A stretch of DNA of 54,526 nucleotides, taken from Bacteroidales bacterium. GTDB lineage: Bacteria; Bacteroidota; Bacteroidia; Bacteroidales; JAADJA01. Made by a program: the position numbers and the translations under genes. The DNA lies in assembly GCA_016783885.1 (NCBI GenBank), contig JADHVR010000016.1, positions 1 to 54,526 of the forward strand, in the 5' to 3' direction. Of the stretch, positions 40,233 to 50,730 are shown piece by piece. Within the stretch, counting starts at the first letter, position 1. The number at the start of each line of letters is the position of its first letter. The notes beneath the pieces are model-generated. The model ran no database searches and was not told the origin of the DNA. It was given only the letters and a program-made list of their open reading frames with translations.

Positions 40233-43200
40233 TTATTGAATGATGATTTTCCGCAACAGCCCGGATTTATCAGACTTTATTTTCACAAAATATACTCCTT
40301 CCGAATTACCACTCAAATCAATATTTATTGACTTTCCGGCAACGATCTCTGTTTTACTTTCAAAGACAATTTCGTTCAGTATATTCATTATTGTGATTTC
40401 AGTTTTCCCAATGTTATCATTAAATTCAATGGTGAATTCTCCATTTGACGGATTTGGGAAGATATGAATACCGTTTGTGCCTGATAATTCATCCATTCCC
40501 GTACAAATCTCACATAGCACCTCGAATGGTTCCGAGGATTCACCTTCGCCGCATCCAGCATTTACACCTTTAACCCTGATCGAGGCAGTGCCTTCCCAGT
40601 TGGTTGTCCATTCTACAGTTCCGGTAGTAGTCGTTCCGGTTATTGTACCTGCATCTGCCGGTAAAATTTCCCAGATATAGGAATCGGCAAAGGTAGCGCC
40701 GGTGGTTGTATAGTCAGAAAACTGAACGAAATTTGTACAAACCTCATCATCTCCTGTTGGAGTTGCCGGAATTCCAGGCTCAGTGCCAACTGTAATGTAA
40801 TCTTCAATTAACAGAGTGCTATTTTCTACGCCATCCGAAACTGTAAGCGTAACATCATAAGTTCCTTCATTAAAATACATCACTGTCGGATTCTGGAATG
40901 AAGAGCTTCCCGGAGCACCCCCCTCAAACGACCATTCCCATGAAATAACATCTCCGGTAGATTGATCATAAAATTCAACCGTTTCACCTTCACAAACAGA
41001 AGTAGTATTTGAGCCAAATAAAGCTTGTAAACTTGTTGATATTCCAAGAAAGTCTAAGTATTCTTCCATCAGCTCTTCTTTAGTTGATGGTGAAGTTCCA
41101 TCATCCAATCCGCCAAACTCATGAGATGTGCCAATAGTTCTGTACGAACCTTCGTCATAAGCGACACCTGTTCCATAGTTTGGACTCTGGTTCTCAAATA
41201 TCATAAATGCAGGTAATATCGGATCTATATGATCCATATAGTTATTTTCACCCGAATAATTAAATGACATACCCTCAGTGAAAGTACCGCTTTGTCCAAG
41301 AACCGTTCCCATATCACTGGTACCATCGGCAACACCGTCAATATTAAACATTGAATGCACAGCTGTTTGATTATCATAAGCCCAGGTGTCGCCGCCTTCC
41401 ATATAAAGGTTGCCGCCATTGTTAAGATAATCAGCTAATAATTGTCCTTCGGATGAAGATAATACGTGATTGATGTTATAAATACCGAGGCAGGTAAAAA
41501 TTGTTGAATAGAGATTCAAATCTGCCGGGAATGATGTTAGTTTTTCATAAGCTATTTCCATTTCATTTAAAGCTGCTTCCATTGCCGGTGCTGAATTACC
41601 GTTTCCATCAAGGTCAAGAATTAAAACCGGTATCTGACCCACAACAACATTAAATGTTCCGGAACCTGTAATTCCAAGGTCTGCTGTTATATCAAAAGTA
41701 AAGTCAACGATATGACCGGCAGGTGTATTACCGGCAGCAGTAACACTAAACGTTCCGTTAGCAGTTCCGCCACCTGTCAGGTCGCCATAAGTTACCTGAC
41801 TTGTATTTACTGTCAGATAAGGATCAGTTGCTGATAATTCTCCAAGAATATTAAATGCTTCTGATGAGCCTGAATTTTCAATATCAATAATTAAATCAAC
41901 TGTTTCACCCGGATCAATTTTTCCATTATTATTTCCTGTGGGATCGGATATGGTTATTTCACCAAGCTCAAGTAAAGGCGCATGGCCTTCAATAGAGAAA
42001 CTACTGTTCCAAATATCATCTCCATCTCCGCTGGCTTCAACTTCAACAAGGACATAATGTCCATCCGGGATATCATTGGCAACATCAAAAGCAAATCCAT
42101 CGGTTACTTCAACTATCTGGTCGGGATCAATTGCTCCATAAGGTTCGGTGTTATCAGTAAACGTAATATAAGGATCAGTTGTGGATAATGTAACGACAAC
42201 ATTTGTTGCTTGAGTAATACCAACGTTTTTTACTGCAAGTGATAGTAAAATTGATTCACCGTAATCCATCAGGCCATCTCCATTACCGCCGGTTTGGTCG
42301 TTTAATGTATAGGATTCTTTTATCACATAAGGGCCGCTTTGAGGGATAACCGGAACATCAGCCTGATAGGGAAGATGATTATGAGCTGTCACTGTAACTT
42401 TTGCAGTACCCGGATTTTGTACCGGATTATCAAAAACCACCTCAGCATAACCGCTTGCATCTGTGTAAGCTACTCCATAAATAGTTCCATCATCATTAGA
42501 TACACATACCATTGCATTTTCCAGGGGGCCACCTGTTCCCATTGCAGTTACAGAAAACTCAGAAAGTCCGAGGAAAATCTGATCATCATGAGTTGCAGTG
42601 AGGTTAGCGGGTTGTAAAGTCCAGGGTTCTAAAGATGCTTCTCCAAGCCAGAGGTAGGTACGTACATTTGAACGTCCAAGGTTACCATGAACGTTTAGTA
42701 CAGTTACATTTGCAAAGTTTGTTACGTAGCCGATGTTATAAATACCTTCATCAAAAACAGCTTTATACATTTCTTTATCATAGTCATGATTTGGAATAGT
42801 GTATGAAGGAATAATAGCACCATTAACTGCAACCGATGCAACATCTGATTTCATAAACGATTCGCAAAGGCAATTTCCCGGATGAGCAACTATATCCATA
42901 TTATCACAACAAACATCAAAGAACACAAATAAACGGTCTTCATTTGTGAGTTGGTCTACGTGTTGAGCTGTAAAACTACCTTGTGGGCACCATTGCCAGA
43001 GTTCTGTGGCGCTACCATGCCCGCGATAATTAAAAATTCCGCAAGAGTTTGCATTTACGTAATTAACAACATCCGTATTTGAATATCCGGCTCCACCGTA
43101 AGCCTGTTCAAAGATGGGCACTTGCAAGGAATAAGGATATAATCTGATCTCTTCGCAACACTGTGTATATTTACCCGGATATTGTTCCATATGGGCAATT

Positions 43201-44372
43201 AAAATAGAATTTTCAGCCCAGTTGGTATTTACATCTGGATTGAAATAATGATCCATTGTTTTTTGAATTTGTAAATCCAGTTCACCAATGTTATCATAAG
43301 TAAACCTGCCAATAGCAATATCAGCATAATGGTCATCAGGCCCATCCATACAAGTGTACCAACTATCAGAATAGGATCCAGCCTCTCCGGAAGGCTCCCA
43401 CCAGTACATCGGAACATCATCCGGATCACCGGTATTACCGCCATTAGGATAAGCATCTCCAACCATTAAGATATACTCAAGGTTGTCACTTAAATATAAT
43501 TGGCTGATATAATCCTTGAAATTTTGCGGAGTATCAAATCCTGATTCCATAGTTTTAACCTCAACTTTAAATCCCTGCTGATTTTTCCAGTCAACAAAAG
43601 GCTGAATGGAATTAAGGGCAGTAGTATTTGTAATGATTAGATATTTTATATCATCATTTCCTTTGTATTTCATGGTGTATCCCAAAGACTGAAAGTTAAG
43701 GATATTGGATTCGTACATTCTATAGAACATAGGTGCAACTTGTTTGCTTCTGTTCAAAATCAGTTTTGTATCAATGCCGGAAAACTCAATTTCCAGTTTA
43801 AGATTTGTTACAACTTCCAAATCTCCGGAAGATGGATTATAATCGAACGGGATAATGTGCAATCCGGTAACTTTAACATCTCTCCAGATTCCGGGCTTGT
43901 CAAGATAAATCTGATTCTCAGGATAGGAATTACTTTCATTATAGAATTTTTTATTCATCACAAATTCATTTGAATGTCCGCCCGGATTATCAGTTGTGGG
44001 AGTCTGAAAAGGATACACAAGATAATTATTAAGTTTGGTGGTTTCCTTTTTTAGAATGGTCACATTAACCAACTTATTAGCCGGAATACCAATTAGCTCA
44101 CTAAGCATTGGGAGTTCAGGTTTACCAATCTCCTTTGTTGTTCTGTCCTCAATGAGTTCCAGTCGTTGAAATGTCTTGCCATCTTCCATATAACCGGAAA
44201 CATACATTCCGGATATTGAAATATTCAGAATAATCTTAGTGTCATTTTGTTCTTCAATGACAACCTGGGGAAGTTCAGGATTATCAGAAGTAAAGCTAAT
44301 CCACTCTTTTTGAGCAAAAACGATAAATGTAAGTAAAAACAGAATACTTACTAAAAATAATGATTTTTTCAT
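40233..44372 (-). CDS. Large secreted C25 (gingipain-like) peptidase with adhesin modules and T9SS sorting domain
   Basis: A 1,379-residue protein with a signal peptide (KKSLFLVSILFLLTFIVFA). An N-terminal propeptide-like region (PFDYNPSSGDLEVVTNLKL) precedes the C25 domain. Catalytic His is near 452 (FNYRGHGS) and Cys near 488 (FFDVCCDN). After an Ig-like fold (about 600-680) come two CARDB-like modules (GDGLMDYGESILLSLAV; NNNGKIDPGETVDLIIDI), then a GATase-like domain (GGNLYMEGGDTW), a PKD domain, an Ig-like module and a type A sorting domain (FPNPSNGEFTIEF ... RKIIIQ). It should act outside the cell as an endopeptidase with adhesive modules. The C-terminal 450 residues are duplicated in the adjacent gene. 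Confidence 0.93.
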   Translation of the reverse strand: MKKSLFLVSILFLLTFIVFAQKEWISFTSDNPELPQVVIEEQNDTKIILNISISGMYVSGYMEDGKTFQRLELIEDRTTKEIGKPELPMLSELIGIPANKLVNVTILKKETTKLNNYLVYPFQTPTTDNPGGHSNEFVMNKKFYNESNSYPENQIYLDKPGIWRDVKVTGLHIIPFDYNPSSGDLEVVTNLKLEIEFSGIDTKLILNRSKQVAPMFYRMYESNILNFQSLGYTMKYKGNDDIKYLIITNTTALNSIQPFVDWKNQQGFKVEVKTMESGFDTPQNFKDYISQLYLSDNLEYILMVGDAYPNGGNTGDPDDVPMYWWEPSGEAGSYSDSWYTCMDGPDDHYADIAIGRFTYDNIGELDLQIQKTMDHYFNPDVNTNWAENSILIAHMEQYPGKYTQCCEEIRLYPYSLQVPIFEQAYGGAGYSNTDVVNYVNANSCGIFNYRGHGSATELWQWCPQGSFTAQHVDQLTNEDRLFVFFDVCCDNMDIVAHPGNCLCESFMKSDVASVAVNGAIIPSYTIPNHDYDKEMYKAVFDEGIYNIGYVTNFANVTVLNVHGNLGRSNVRTYLWLGEASLEPWTLQPANLTATHDDQIFLGLSEFSVTAMGTGGPLENAMVCVSNDDGTIYGVAYTDASGYAEVVFDNPVQNPGTAKVTVTAHNHLPYQADVPVIPQSGPYVIKESYTLNDQTGGNGDGLMDYGESILLSLAVKNVGITQATNVVVTLSTTDPYITFTDNTEPYGAIDPDQIVEVTDGFAFDVANDIPDGHYVLVEVEASGDGDDIWNSSFSIEGHAPLLELGEITISDPTGNNNGKIDPGETVDLIIDIENSGSSEAFNILGELSATDPYLTVNTSQVTYGDLTGGGTANGTFSVTAAGNTPAGHIVDFTFDITADLGITGSGTFNVVVGQIPVLILDLDGNGNSAPAMEAALNEMEIAYEKLTSFPADLNLYSTIFTCLGIYNINHVLSSSEGQLLADYLNNGGNLYMEGGDTWAYDNQTAVHSMFNIDGVADGTSDMGTVLGQSGTFTEGMSFNYSGENNYMDHIDPILPAFMIFENQSPNYGTGVAYDEGSYRTIGTSHEFGGLDDGTSPSTKEELMEEYLDFLGISTSLQALFGSNTTSVCEGETVEFYDQSTGDVISWEWSFEGGAPGSSSFQNPTVMYFNEGTYDVTLTVSDGVENSTLLIEDYITVGTEPGIPATPTGDDEVCTNFVQFSDYTTTGATFADSYIWEILPADAGTITGTTTTGTVEWTTNWEGTASIRVKGVNAGCGEGESSEPFEVLCEICTGMDELSGTNGIHIFPNPSNGEFTIEFNDNIGKTEITIMNILNEIVFESKTEIVAGKSINIDLSGNSEGVYFVKIKSDKSGLLRKIIIQ

Positions 44373-44397
44373 AGTTTAAAATTTTTAGTTAAACATT

Positions 44398-47300
44398 TTA
44401 TTTCGATAATACTAATTTCCTGGTAATATTAATTGTACCGGTCTCTATCCTGATAAAATAGATACCCGGTTGAAGTTCCGGTTTTGTAAAATCTAACTGA
44501 TAAAACCCGGGACTTTGTTTTGAGTATGATGATGCTTCTATTTCTCTTCCCAGCTTGTCAAACAGAGTTATTGTTACTGTAGATTCCTCCTGAAGTTCAT
44601 ATTCAACAGTAAAATGATCAACAAACGGATTAGGATAGATATTAAAACTATTTGCAAGGTTTTCTTCTATCGAAGTATAAATAAAGTAAATCACATTCGA
44701 TTGATTCGAAGAACAACCGAATTCATTAGTTACGATCACATAATAATAATCTGTGGCAGTCGGGTGATAAGTCTGGCTGGTAGCGCCGGTTATTGATCCG
44801 TTGGAATCGTACCACTGGTTGCCATCAGCAGCGCTTGAACAGAGGTGATCATCCTGCTGGTTTATAATAGGTGTTTCGGGAACAGGATGAACCGAAACGG
44901 TTACATCATCAGTTGTGTTTGTGTTTCCATCACTTACCGTAACAGTGTAATTTGTTGTTTCAAGCGGCGATGCTACGGGATTTTGTATATTCGGGTCGCT
45001 CAGCCCGGTTGTCGGTGACCATTCATAACTATAATTTCCGGTACCACCGGCCGCATAAGCATTCAGTTGAGAACTTTCACCGTAACAAATCTGATCCGGA
45101 TTTGCAGAAGCCGAAACACTCAATGTGTTACCCCCACATGCTGCAGGGAAGATAATATAATCAATCCATCCGCAATCGCTGCCACTGCTTACTGACCAGT
45201 CTTTATCATAAACCCATTTAAAGGTATGAGTACCTGCCGAAACAGGATAAGAAAATTCTTCCCATCCTTCTTCGCCCGACCATTCATCCATTTTAGTACC
45301 GTCAATGTAAAACTGTAAATAATCCCAACCACCTTCGGAAGATACTTTCCTGAAAAATGAAATATTATCATCAGTTAGAACATCCATTGTAATATATAGC
45401 TCTGATGATTGCTGGTCGCTTATATCTCCGGATTTAGCACAATAAACACCTTCATAAGGATTTTCAGTAGTTACAATCCAGGGTGCATTTCCGCCGAATT
45501 CCCAGTTAAAAGCTGAAAAATCACCGGTTTCAAAATCTTCATAAATCAAGCCCACGGTCAGATAAAATATATTCTGTACAGAATATTCTCCTGATATTAA
45601 TTCAAAGTCCAGGTCAATGCTTGTACCTATCGGGGTAGCCTGCTCAACAATAATAGAAAATACAGCTTGTTTTGTTTCTCCTATACCAAGTGTTCCCAAG
45701 CTACATGTTCCACCTGTGATAGAAATATAACTGCTGGTTGAAGATAAAATTCCGGATGTATTTTCGCAGGCACAGTGACCGAAGTTTGAGGATTCAATAA
45801 TAATATCCGCTGCTTCACCCGGATCAAGAATGCCGTCGCCATTTCCACCCTGTGAATCATCAATTGTAAGGTTGCCGATTGTAAGTACAGGAGCATTTAC
45901 AAGAATGTTAAAGTTCGAAATCCAGGTATCTTCACCAACAATTTCCAGTTGGAAAGTAACAAGATGCTGGTCGGGAATATTAGATGCCACTTCAAAAGCA
46001 AAGGCATTTGAAACACTTGAGGTTGAACCTCCAGCAATATTTCCGTAATTTTCAAAATCATCGGTTATTGTGATGTAACTATCGGGAGTTGTAAGTGTAA
46101 CCTGAACATTGTTCGCCTGCTGTGTGCCTACATTTTCAACTTCAACGGTTAAATCAATAGCTTCACCAAAATCAACTTCGTTATTACCGTTTCCCTGCGA
46201 ATCATCAATCTGGTGAGAAGAATAAATAACATAGGAACCGGAATTCGGGATAATAGTTATTGGATAAGATGTTGGCAGGCAATTATATCCTGAGATAATA
46301 AGCTGTGCATCGCCAACAGTAGTAAAAGCGGGGTCAAAAGTAATTTGTGCAGTACCCGAGGCATCGGTATAACCAACACCATGAAGCACTCCGTCTTTAA
46401 TAATGGCGCATGAAAAGTTTTCCACTGGCGAGCCACCACTCGTAACGGTAACAGAGGTTGAAGGAACGCCAATAGGAATAGCATTCTGATAGCTTGCCTC
46501 GATAGAAACAGGCTCATCAGTCCATACACTTAAAACCGGATCGCCGAGGATATTGATATCATAGAAGTTCCAGCGCAATGCTCCTTCTTCCCATTGTCCC
46601 GGAGCCGTAACCCAGGGAGCAGTTTGTATTTTACATTCGACAAAAGCAGCGCCGATGTGATTCAGCTTTTCATTGTAAAGGGCATCCACCATTTCACGGT
46701 GCAGGTGGGCTGCAGGTCCTTCTGTTTGCCCTTCGTTAAACCAGCCGTATTTTGAGTTTCCAATCACTGCCACAGCAAAGTTTTCAATACTCACCATTTT
46801 TTCAAGGATGCAATCACTGTATGTGAAATCTCCGCAATTACAACCGTGAGTTTGCAACAATGTATAATTATGATCCGTACCATTAGCTCCCGAGAAGTTG
46901 GAATTTGTAATATCTGAGATATATAAATGAGCAACAGAAGTTTCGTTTGCATGTCCGCAATGATGAACAAATTGTTTTCCCTGGTTAATCTCAGCTATCA
47001 GATCGCTTCCGTTCCACGACTGATCTTTTTCATATAAAGTTTCGATATTAAAATTTTCAGGAATTCCAATTGTAGTGTAGCCATTATCATCGTGGAAACC
47101 GATAAGTAATTCCAGGTAATCAGATCCCCAAGTTTCCGGGTTTGAGTAAAGATGTTCACCTGCAAGTAGAGGATTTTGAAACTCACCAAGAACGGGATTG
47201 TTTTGGTATGAAACGGATTTATTGATCATGATGCTTAGCTCGGAAGCATTGCTGAAAGAGAAGCGTGCAACGGCAATATCGGGCAGCAGATCATCTTCGC

Positions 47301-48297
47301 CCGGTTCACCCCAGCTATTATCATTGTCATCGTTCCACGTGCCATCCAAACCGGAATAATACAAATCAGCCGGGATGTTATTAGATTCATATCCCGAACC
47401 GGACTGAACGTAACAGTAAAATCCTCTGTAAGGAATATGCTCCACATCACCGCCCAGAAGGACATATTCAACACTGTGATCCTGGTATTCCTGGATGATG
47501 TAATTTCTTATCTTATCCTGCAAGTCCTGCCCCGTACCATTAGAACTGATAAATTCCTTAGTAACAACTTCGGTTTTAATACCTCTTTCAAAGTAAATAT
47601 CAATCAAATCCTGGAAGTTGTTTTCAAATTGCGAAGGAGCTACAATGAGCAATTGGTAATCGTCATTTTTATTATCTTGTGGATATTGAGAAATAAGCGA
47701 CGGATTTTGTGCAAAACCAAGAACTCTTTTTTTAATATTTTCAGTTGAACTGAGGTTTTGAAGCGCCTGCATGGCAACAGGAGAAGGTACTGTGGTTATC
47801 CTGATCTTTACTTTTTTATAAAACGATACCTTTCCGGTTACCGGATTATATTTTACAGGAGTAAAAGATGACAAGGCAATAGCGTACCCGTTCATAAATT
47901 CGGTGATATATTCTCCTGTTTGTTTTGTTGGGTAGGATGCGTCGGTTTTATAAACTTTTTCATTTATAATAAATATTCCCTGACCCGGTTCGGAAAGTGG
48001 TCGCGATTGCTGCTGAGGGAAAATTTGGTAACTGCCCGGAAGCTGAGTTTCTTCCTCTCCGGTAAATTCTATGGATTTTGCAATTTCTCCGGGTGGCAGT
48101 ATCAGGCTGACAGAAAAATAAGGCAAGACAGGTTCACCGGTTTTAGCTGTAAGAAAAGAGTTTTCAAAACTTATTAGCTGATATTCTCCTGATTGAATGA
48201 TCTTAACATCATCGGAGTAATAGGTCTTTTCTATAATGCCCGCATTAAGGGCAAAGATTGAAAAAAATAACGAAATAAAAAGTAAAAAATTTTTCAT
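44398..48297 (-). CDS. Large secreted C25 (gingipain-like) peptidase with MAM-like module and T9SS sorting domain
   Basis: A 1,299-residue protein with a signal peptide (FLLFISLFFSIFALNAG). A propeptide-like region (FTPVKYNPVTGKVSFYKKVKI) precedes the C25 domain, with catalytic His near 449 (HHCGHANE) and Cys near 486-488 (THGCNCGDF). CARDB-like modules (NGNNEVDFGEAIDLTV; GDGILDPGEAADIIIE) follow. Next is a cleaved-adhesin/MAM-like module (FNWEFGGNAPWIV, SGSDCGWIDYIIFP), a PKD-type module (YSYEWSPTTGLSDP), an Ig-like module and a type A sorting domain (FNIYPNPFVDHFTVEY ... TRKLVLSK). The MAM-like module is closely related to one in the right-edge paralogue. It lies 25 bp upstream of the previous peptidase gene on the same strand, so the two are probably an operon. 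Confidence 0.92.
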   Translation of the reverse strand: MKNFLLFISLFFSIFALNAGIIEKTYYSDDVKIIQSGEYQLISFENSFLTAKTGEPVLPYFSVSLILPPGEIAKSIEFTGEEETQLPGSYQIFPQQQSRPLSEPGQGIFIINEKVYKTDASYPTKQTGEYITEFMNGYAIALSSFTPVKYNPVTGKVSFYKKVKIRITTVPSPVAMQALQNLSSTENIKKRVLGFAQNPSLISQYPQDNKNDDYQLLIVAPSQFENNFQDLIDIYFERGIKTEVVTKEFISSNGTGQDLQDKIRNYIIQEYQDHSVEYVLLGGDVEHIPYRGFYCYVQSGSGYESNNIPADLYYSGLDGTWNDDNDNSWGEPGEDDLLPDIAVARFSFSNASELSIMINKSVSYQNNPVLGEFQNPLLAGEHLYSNPETWGSDYLELLIGFHDDNGYTTIGIPENFNIETLYEKDQSWNGSDLIAEINQGKQFVHHCGHANETSVAHLYISDITNSNFSGANGTDHNYTLLQTHGCNCGDFTYSDCILEKMVSIENFAVAVIGNSKYGWFNEGQTEGPAAHLHREMVDALYNEKLNHIGAAFVECKIQTAPWVTAPGQWEEGALRWNFYDINILGDPVLSVWTDEPVSIEASYQNAIPIGVPSTSVTVTSGGSPVENFSCAIIKDGVLHGVGYTDASGTAQITFDPAFTTVGDAQLIISGYNCLPTSYPITIIPNSGSYVIYSSHQIDDSQGNGNNEVDFGEAIDLTVEVENVGTQQANNVQVTLTTPDSYITITDDFENYGNIAGGSTSSVSNAFAFEVASNIPDQHLVTFQLEIVGEDTWISNFNILVNAPVLTIGNLTIDDSQGGNGDGILDPGEAADIIIESSNFGHCACENTSGILSSTSSYISITGGTCSLGTLGIGETKQAVFSIIVEQATPIGTSIDLDFELISGEYSVQNIFYLTVGLIYEDFETGDFSAFNWEFGGNAPWIVTTENPYEGVYCAKSGDISDQQSSELYITMDVLTDDNISFFRKVSSEGGWDYLQFYIDGTKMDEWSGEEGWEEFSYPVSAGTHTFKWVYDKDWSVSSGSDCGWIDYIIFPAACGGNTLSVSASANPDQICYGESSQLNAYAAGGTGNYSYEWSPTTGLSDPNIQNPVASPLETTNYTVTVSDGNTNTTDDVTVSVHPVPETPIINQQDDHLCSSAADGNQWYDSNGSITGATSQTYHPTATDYYYVIVTNEFGCSSNQSNVIYFIYTSIEENLANSFNIYPNPFVDHFTVEYELQEESTVTITLFDKLGREIEASSYSKQSPGFYQLDFTKPELQPGIYFIRIETGTINITRKLVLSK

Positions 48298-48766
48298 AAT
48301 AAATGTTATAATTAAATAAGTAAAAATGTAATTATCTTAGTGTTTTATATGTAAGCACTATTTAGACAATCGAAGTAAGCAAATGGTTGTATACTGAAAC
48401 GCATAAACTTTACTATTATCGTATAAACTAACTGAATGGTTTAGTGCTGTTTGTTTCTTTACCTGTTTGCTCCCGATAGCTATCGGGACGTTCAGTGTCA
48501 GTTTATAGAAAGGACTATAAATTCCTTATATTTTTCAGATAATAAATCAATAAATCTAAAGTACGGATAACAGGTCCGGTTTCGTAAATTGTTTTTCGAT
48601 TTTGGATATATAATTAGTGGCAATTTCTGCTATAATAAAGCTCGATCTATCTGTAAAATGTTATAAATCAATATTATTCTGTATTTGGCATAAACATTGA
48701 TTAAGGCGTAATACAAATCAAGGTAAGTTAATCCGAAAATAAGATTAATAATTAAAAATAAAAGTA
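48298..48766. other. Intergenic region with a perfect palindrome
   Basis: 469 bp, AT-rich, between divergent genes. It holds the palindrome listed next. No ORF or RNA was recognised. Promoters for both neighbours should be here, but no convincing TAnnTTTG box stood out. Confidence 0.5.
48471..48488. repeat. 18-bp perfect palindrome
   Basis: TCCCGATAGCTATCGGGA is a perfect palindrome in an otherwise AT-rich gap. I recall this sequence as a recurrent intergenic palindrome in several Bacteroidetes genomes, but only one copy is in this window. Confidence 0.6.
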
Positions 48767-48949
48767 ATGTCAAAAAGAGAACAAACAGGCTTGAGTATCA
48801 TAAACGGCCACATAGGAAAACGTTGGGTGTACGAAAATTACAAAAAATCAAATCCCGATATGGCAGAAAAATATCTGCAGTTCATTTCTAAAAACCAATC
48901 AGCACAGTATATTATATGGGATGATAAGAAGCAAAAATTTACAGCCTGA
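48767..48949 (+). CDS. Small unknown protein (60 residues)
   Basis: ATG 48767 opens a 60-residue, soluble, charged protein (SKREQTGLSIINGHIGKRWV, ending IIWDDKKQKFTA). It has no signal peptide or membrane segment. The composition is protein-like and the frame does not overlap a larger gene, so it may be real. It stands alone between secreted-protein genes on the opposite strand. I recognise no family. Confidence 0.55.
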   Translation: MSKREQTGLSIINGHIGKRWVYENYKKSNPDMAEKYLQFISKNQSAQYIIWDDKKQKFTA

Positions 48950-48994
48950 TTATCTTCCGGTTAAGGAATATCATGGAAATCACTTCCTGTTTTT

Positions 48995-50644
48995 TTACAA
49001 CATCGATGTTTTTTTCGTATAAAATCTATCTCCGATTTTCAGGTTCACAAAATAAATACCAGGTGTGAAATCACCGGCATTTACCTTAATATTATGAACT
49101 CCTGCATTCATTTCGTCATGTTGCAAGGAAAATACAACTTCACCAACGACATTGTAAATTATAAGTTCAACGTTTTCGTTTTCAGTGAGTGTAAACGATA
49201 CATTCGTGTAATCTTCAAAAGGATTCGGGTAAACATAAAAATCCGTTAAATCTTCCATTTCAGAAACCGAAAGAGAAGTTACGCTAAATTGAACCAGCTC
49301 TTCACTTCCGGTGAAATTATTATTTTCATAGATCATAGCGAAATTACTTTGTCTTAATATAAAACCCGAAGTTTGTCCCACAAGTCCGTCACCTCCTTCA
49401 TCAAAAATAGTAAAAGTATAACAATCGTTATATGCAATTTCCAAAGTGTCTTTTATAAACTCATTTGGGTTTGTATAGGGACCTCCCGAATGAAGAACCT
49501 GTCCTGATGAATTTGCAAATTCCCATGTAGTTTCATCGGGGTTCTCATCCAGTTTTATAAATACGAAAACGTCCGGAATAACTTCCATTGCAGAAACAAA
49601 AGTAGTTGACAATGTATCGTTTGAAGTGTCTTCGTCAGGATTTCCATTCGGATTAGCGGTATATATTAAAAGATCATTATCATCCAAAATATCAAAAGAA
49701 ATCGCAGGAAGATCTACAGCTTCCATTTCTCCATAACTAAGATCACCGGTCCATTGATAAGTATTTAAATTTTCATCGTTTACTTTATAATTTATATCAA
49801 GTGTTGTAAGTGATTCCGCACCTTCGTTTGATATAGTAAGTCTCGGTGCCACTTCACCTGAGCAGTTGGTTACGGGAACCATATTTATTGCCAAACATCC
49901 GGCATTATCATAATACATTGGCATTAAATCGGGTAAAGCAACTTTGATTCCCTGGAGAATTTCTTTTGTGGTATTATCCTGGATAAAAGCAACAAATTCG
50001 CAATGTTCGGTAACCCAGCTTGCATTTATTGTGAAATTTAATGTTACAATTTCAGTTTCTTTTTCGGAGAAATCAAGTGGAGTACCATAAGCATCCGGAT
50101 CCATTAATCTTTCAACAAAATTCAAATGATTCATACCCTGCCAATTATATGCTATATCTGATTCGGTTAATGCAAATTGCAGTACAAGGTTTGTCCCGGA
50201 ATATGCATCAACTTTTTCGGCAGTAACAACTACCGTATAATCAAGTCCATCGCTAAATCCATTCATTGACAGAGTAAACGACGAAGGAATAGCAATTCTT
50301 TGATTATACTTTGGCAAGTAACTTCCATACATACTTTGAGTATGGTTGCCACCGGATACAAAAAGTATTCCATCGAATTTAGCATGTGGAATACCTGAAA
50401 TGTTGTAATAATTTTGACGTGCAGTAGCATAACTATTGGTATAATTATCACCATTATGATACTCAATAATAGCTACATCACAACCATTAGCAATTAAGTC
50501 GTCAGCGCCCATTGCTGCACCGGGGCAGTAATAACACCATGTTCCCGTAACGATTTCAACAACTACCTTATCCCTGGGTACTTGCTGAGCAATTATTGAA
50601 GTTCCTATCAGAACCGCAACAAAAAAAAGTAATAATGTTTTCAT
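48995..50644 (-). CDS. Secreted Omp28-like thioredoxin-fold protein with T9SS sorting domain
   Basis: A 549-residue protein with a signal peptide (KTLLLFFVAVLIGTSIIAQ). Residues about 25-240 match the Omp28-related type with a thioredoxin-like CxxC (TWCYYCPG, Cys37 and Cys40, and a cis-Pro-like SGIPHAKFDG). The middle is Ig-like (LTISNEGAESLTTLDINYKV). The protein ends in a type A sorting domain (FYVYPNPFEDYTNVSFTL ... YTKKTSML). It could be a surface thiol-disulphide protein helping neighbouring cysteine-rich peptidases, or an adhesin as proposed for Omp28. Sequence alone does not decide. Confidence 0.85.
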   Translation of the reverse strand: MKTLLLFFVAVLIGTSIIAQQVPRDKVVVEIVTGTWCYYCPGAAMGADDLIANGCDVAIIEYHNGDNYTNSYATARQNYYNISGIPHAKFDGILFVSGGNHTQSMYGSYLPKYNQRIAIPSSFTLSMNGFSDGLDYTVVVTAEKVDAYSGTNLVLQFALTESDIAYNWQGMNHLNFVERLMDPDAYGTPLDFSEKETEIVTLNFTINASWVTEHCEFVAFIQDNTTKEILQGIKVALPDLMPMYYDNAGCLAINMVPVTNCSGEVAPRLTISNEGAESLTTLDINYKVNDENLNTYQWTGDLSYGEMEAVDLPAISFDILDDNDLLIYTANPNGNPDEDTSNDTLSTTFVSAMEVIPDVFVFIKLDENPDETTWEFANSSGQVLHSGGPYTNPNEFIKDTLEIAYNDCYTFTIFDEGGDGLVGQTSGFILRQSNFAMIYENNNFTGSEELVQFSVTSLSVSEMEDLTDFYVYPNPFEDYTNVSFTLTENENVELIIYNVVGEVVFSLQHDEMNAGVHNIKVNAGDFTPGIYFVNLKIGDRFYTKKTSML

Positions 50645-50730
50645 GATTGTTTCACTTATTTTGTTAATAAATAATTATTTAATATGCAAAGATATATATA
50701 AATAATTTAATCGTTATTTATTAGAATCTT

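Noticed and set aside
40233-44372. The C25 protein as PorU, the T9SS sortase
   Set aside because: It carries its own sorting domain and cargo-like adhesin modules, and no other T9SS machinery genes are nearby.
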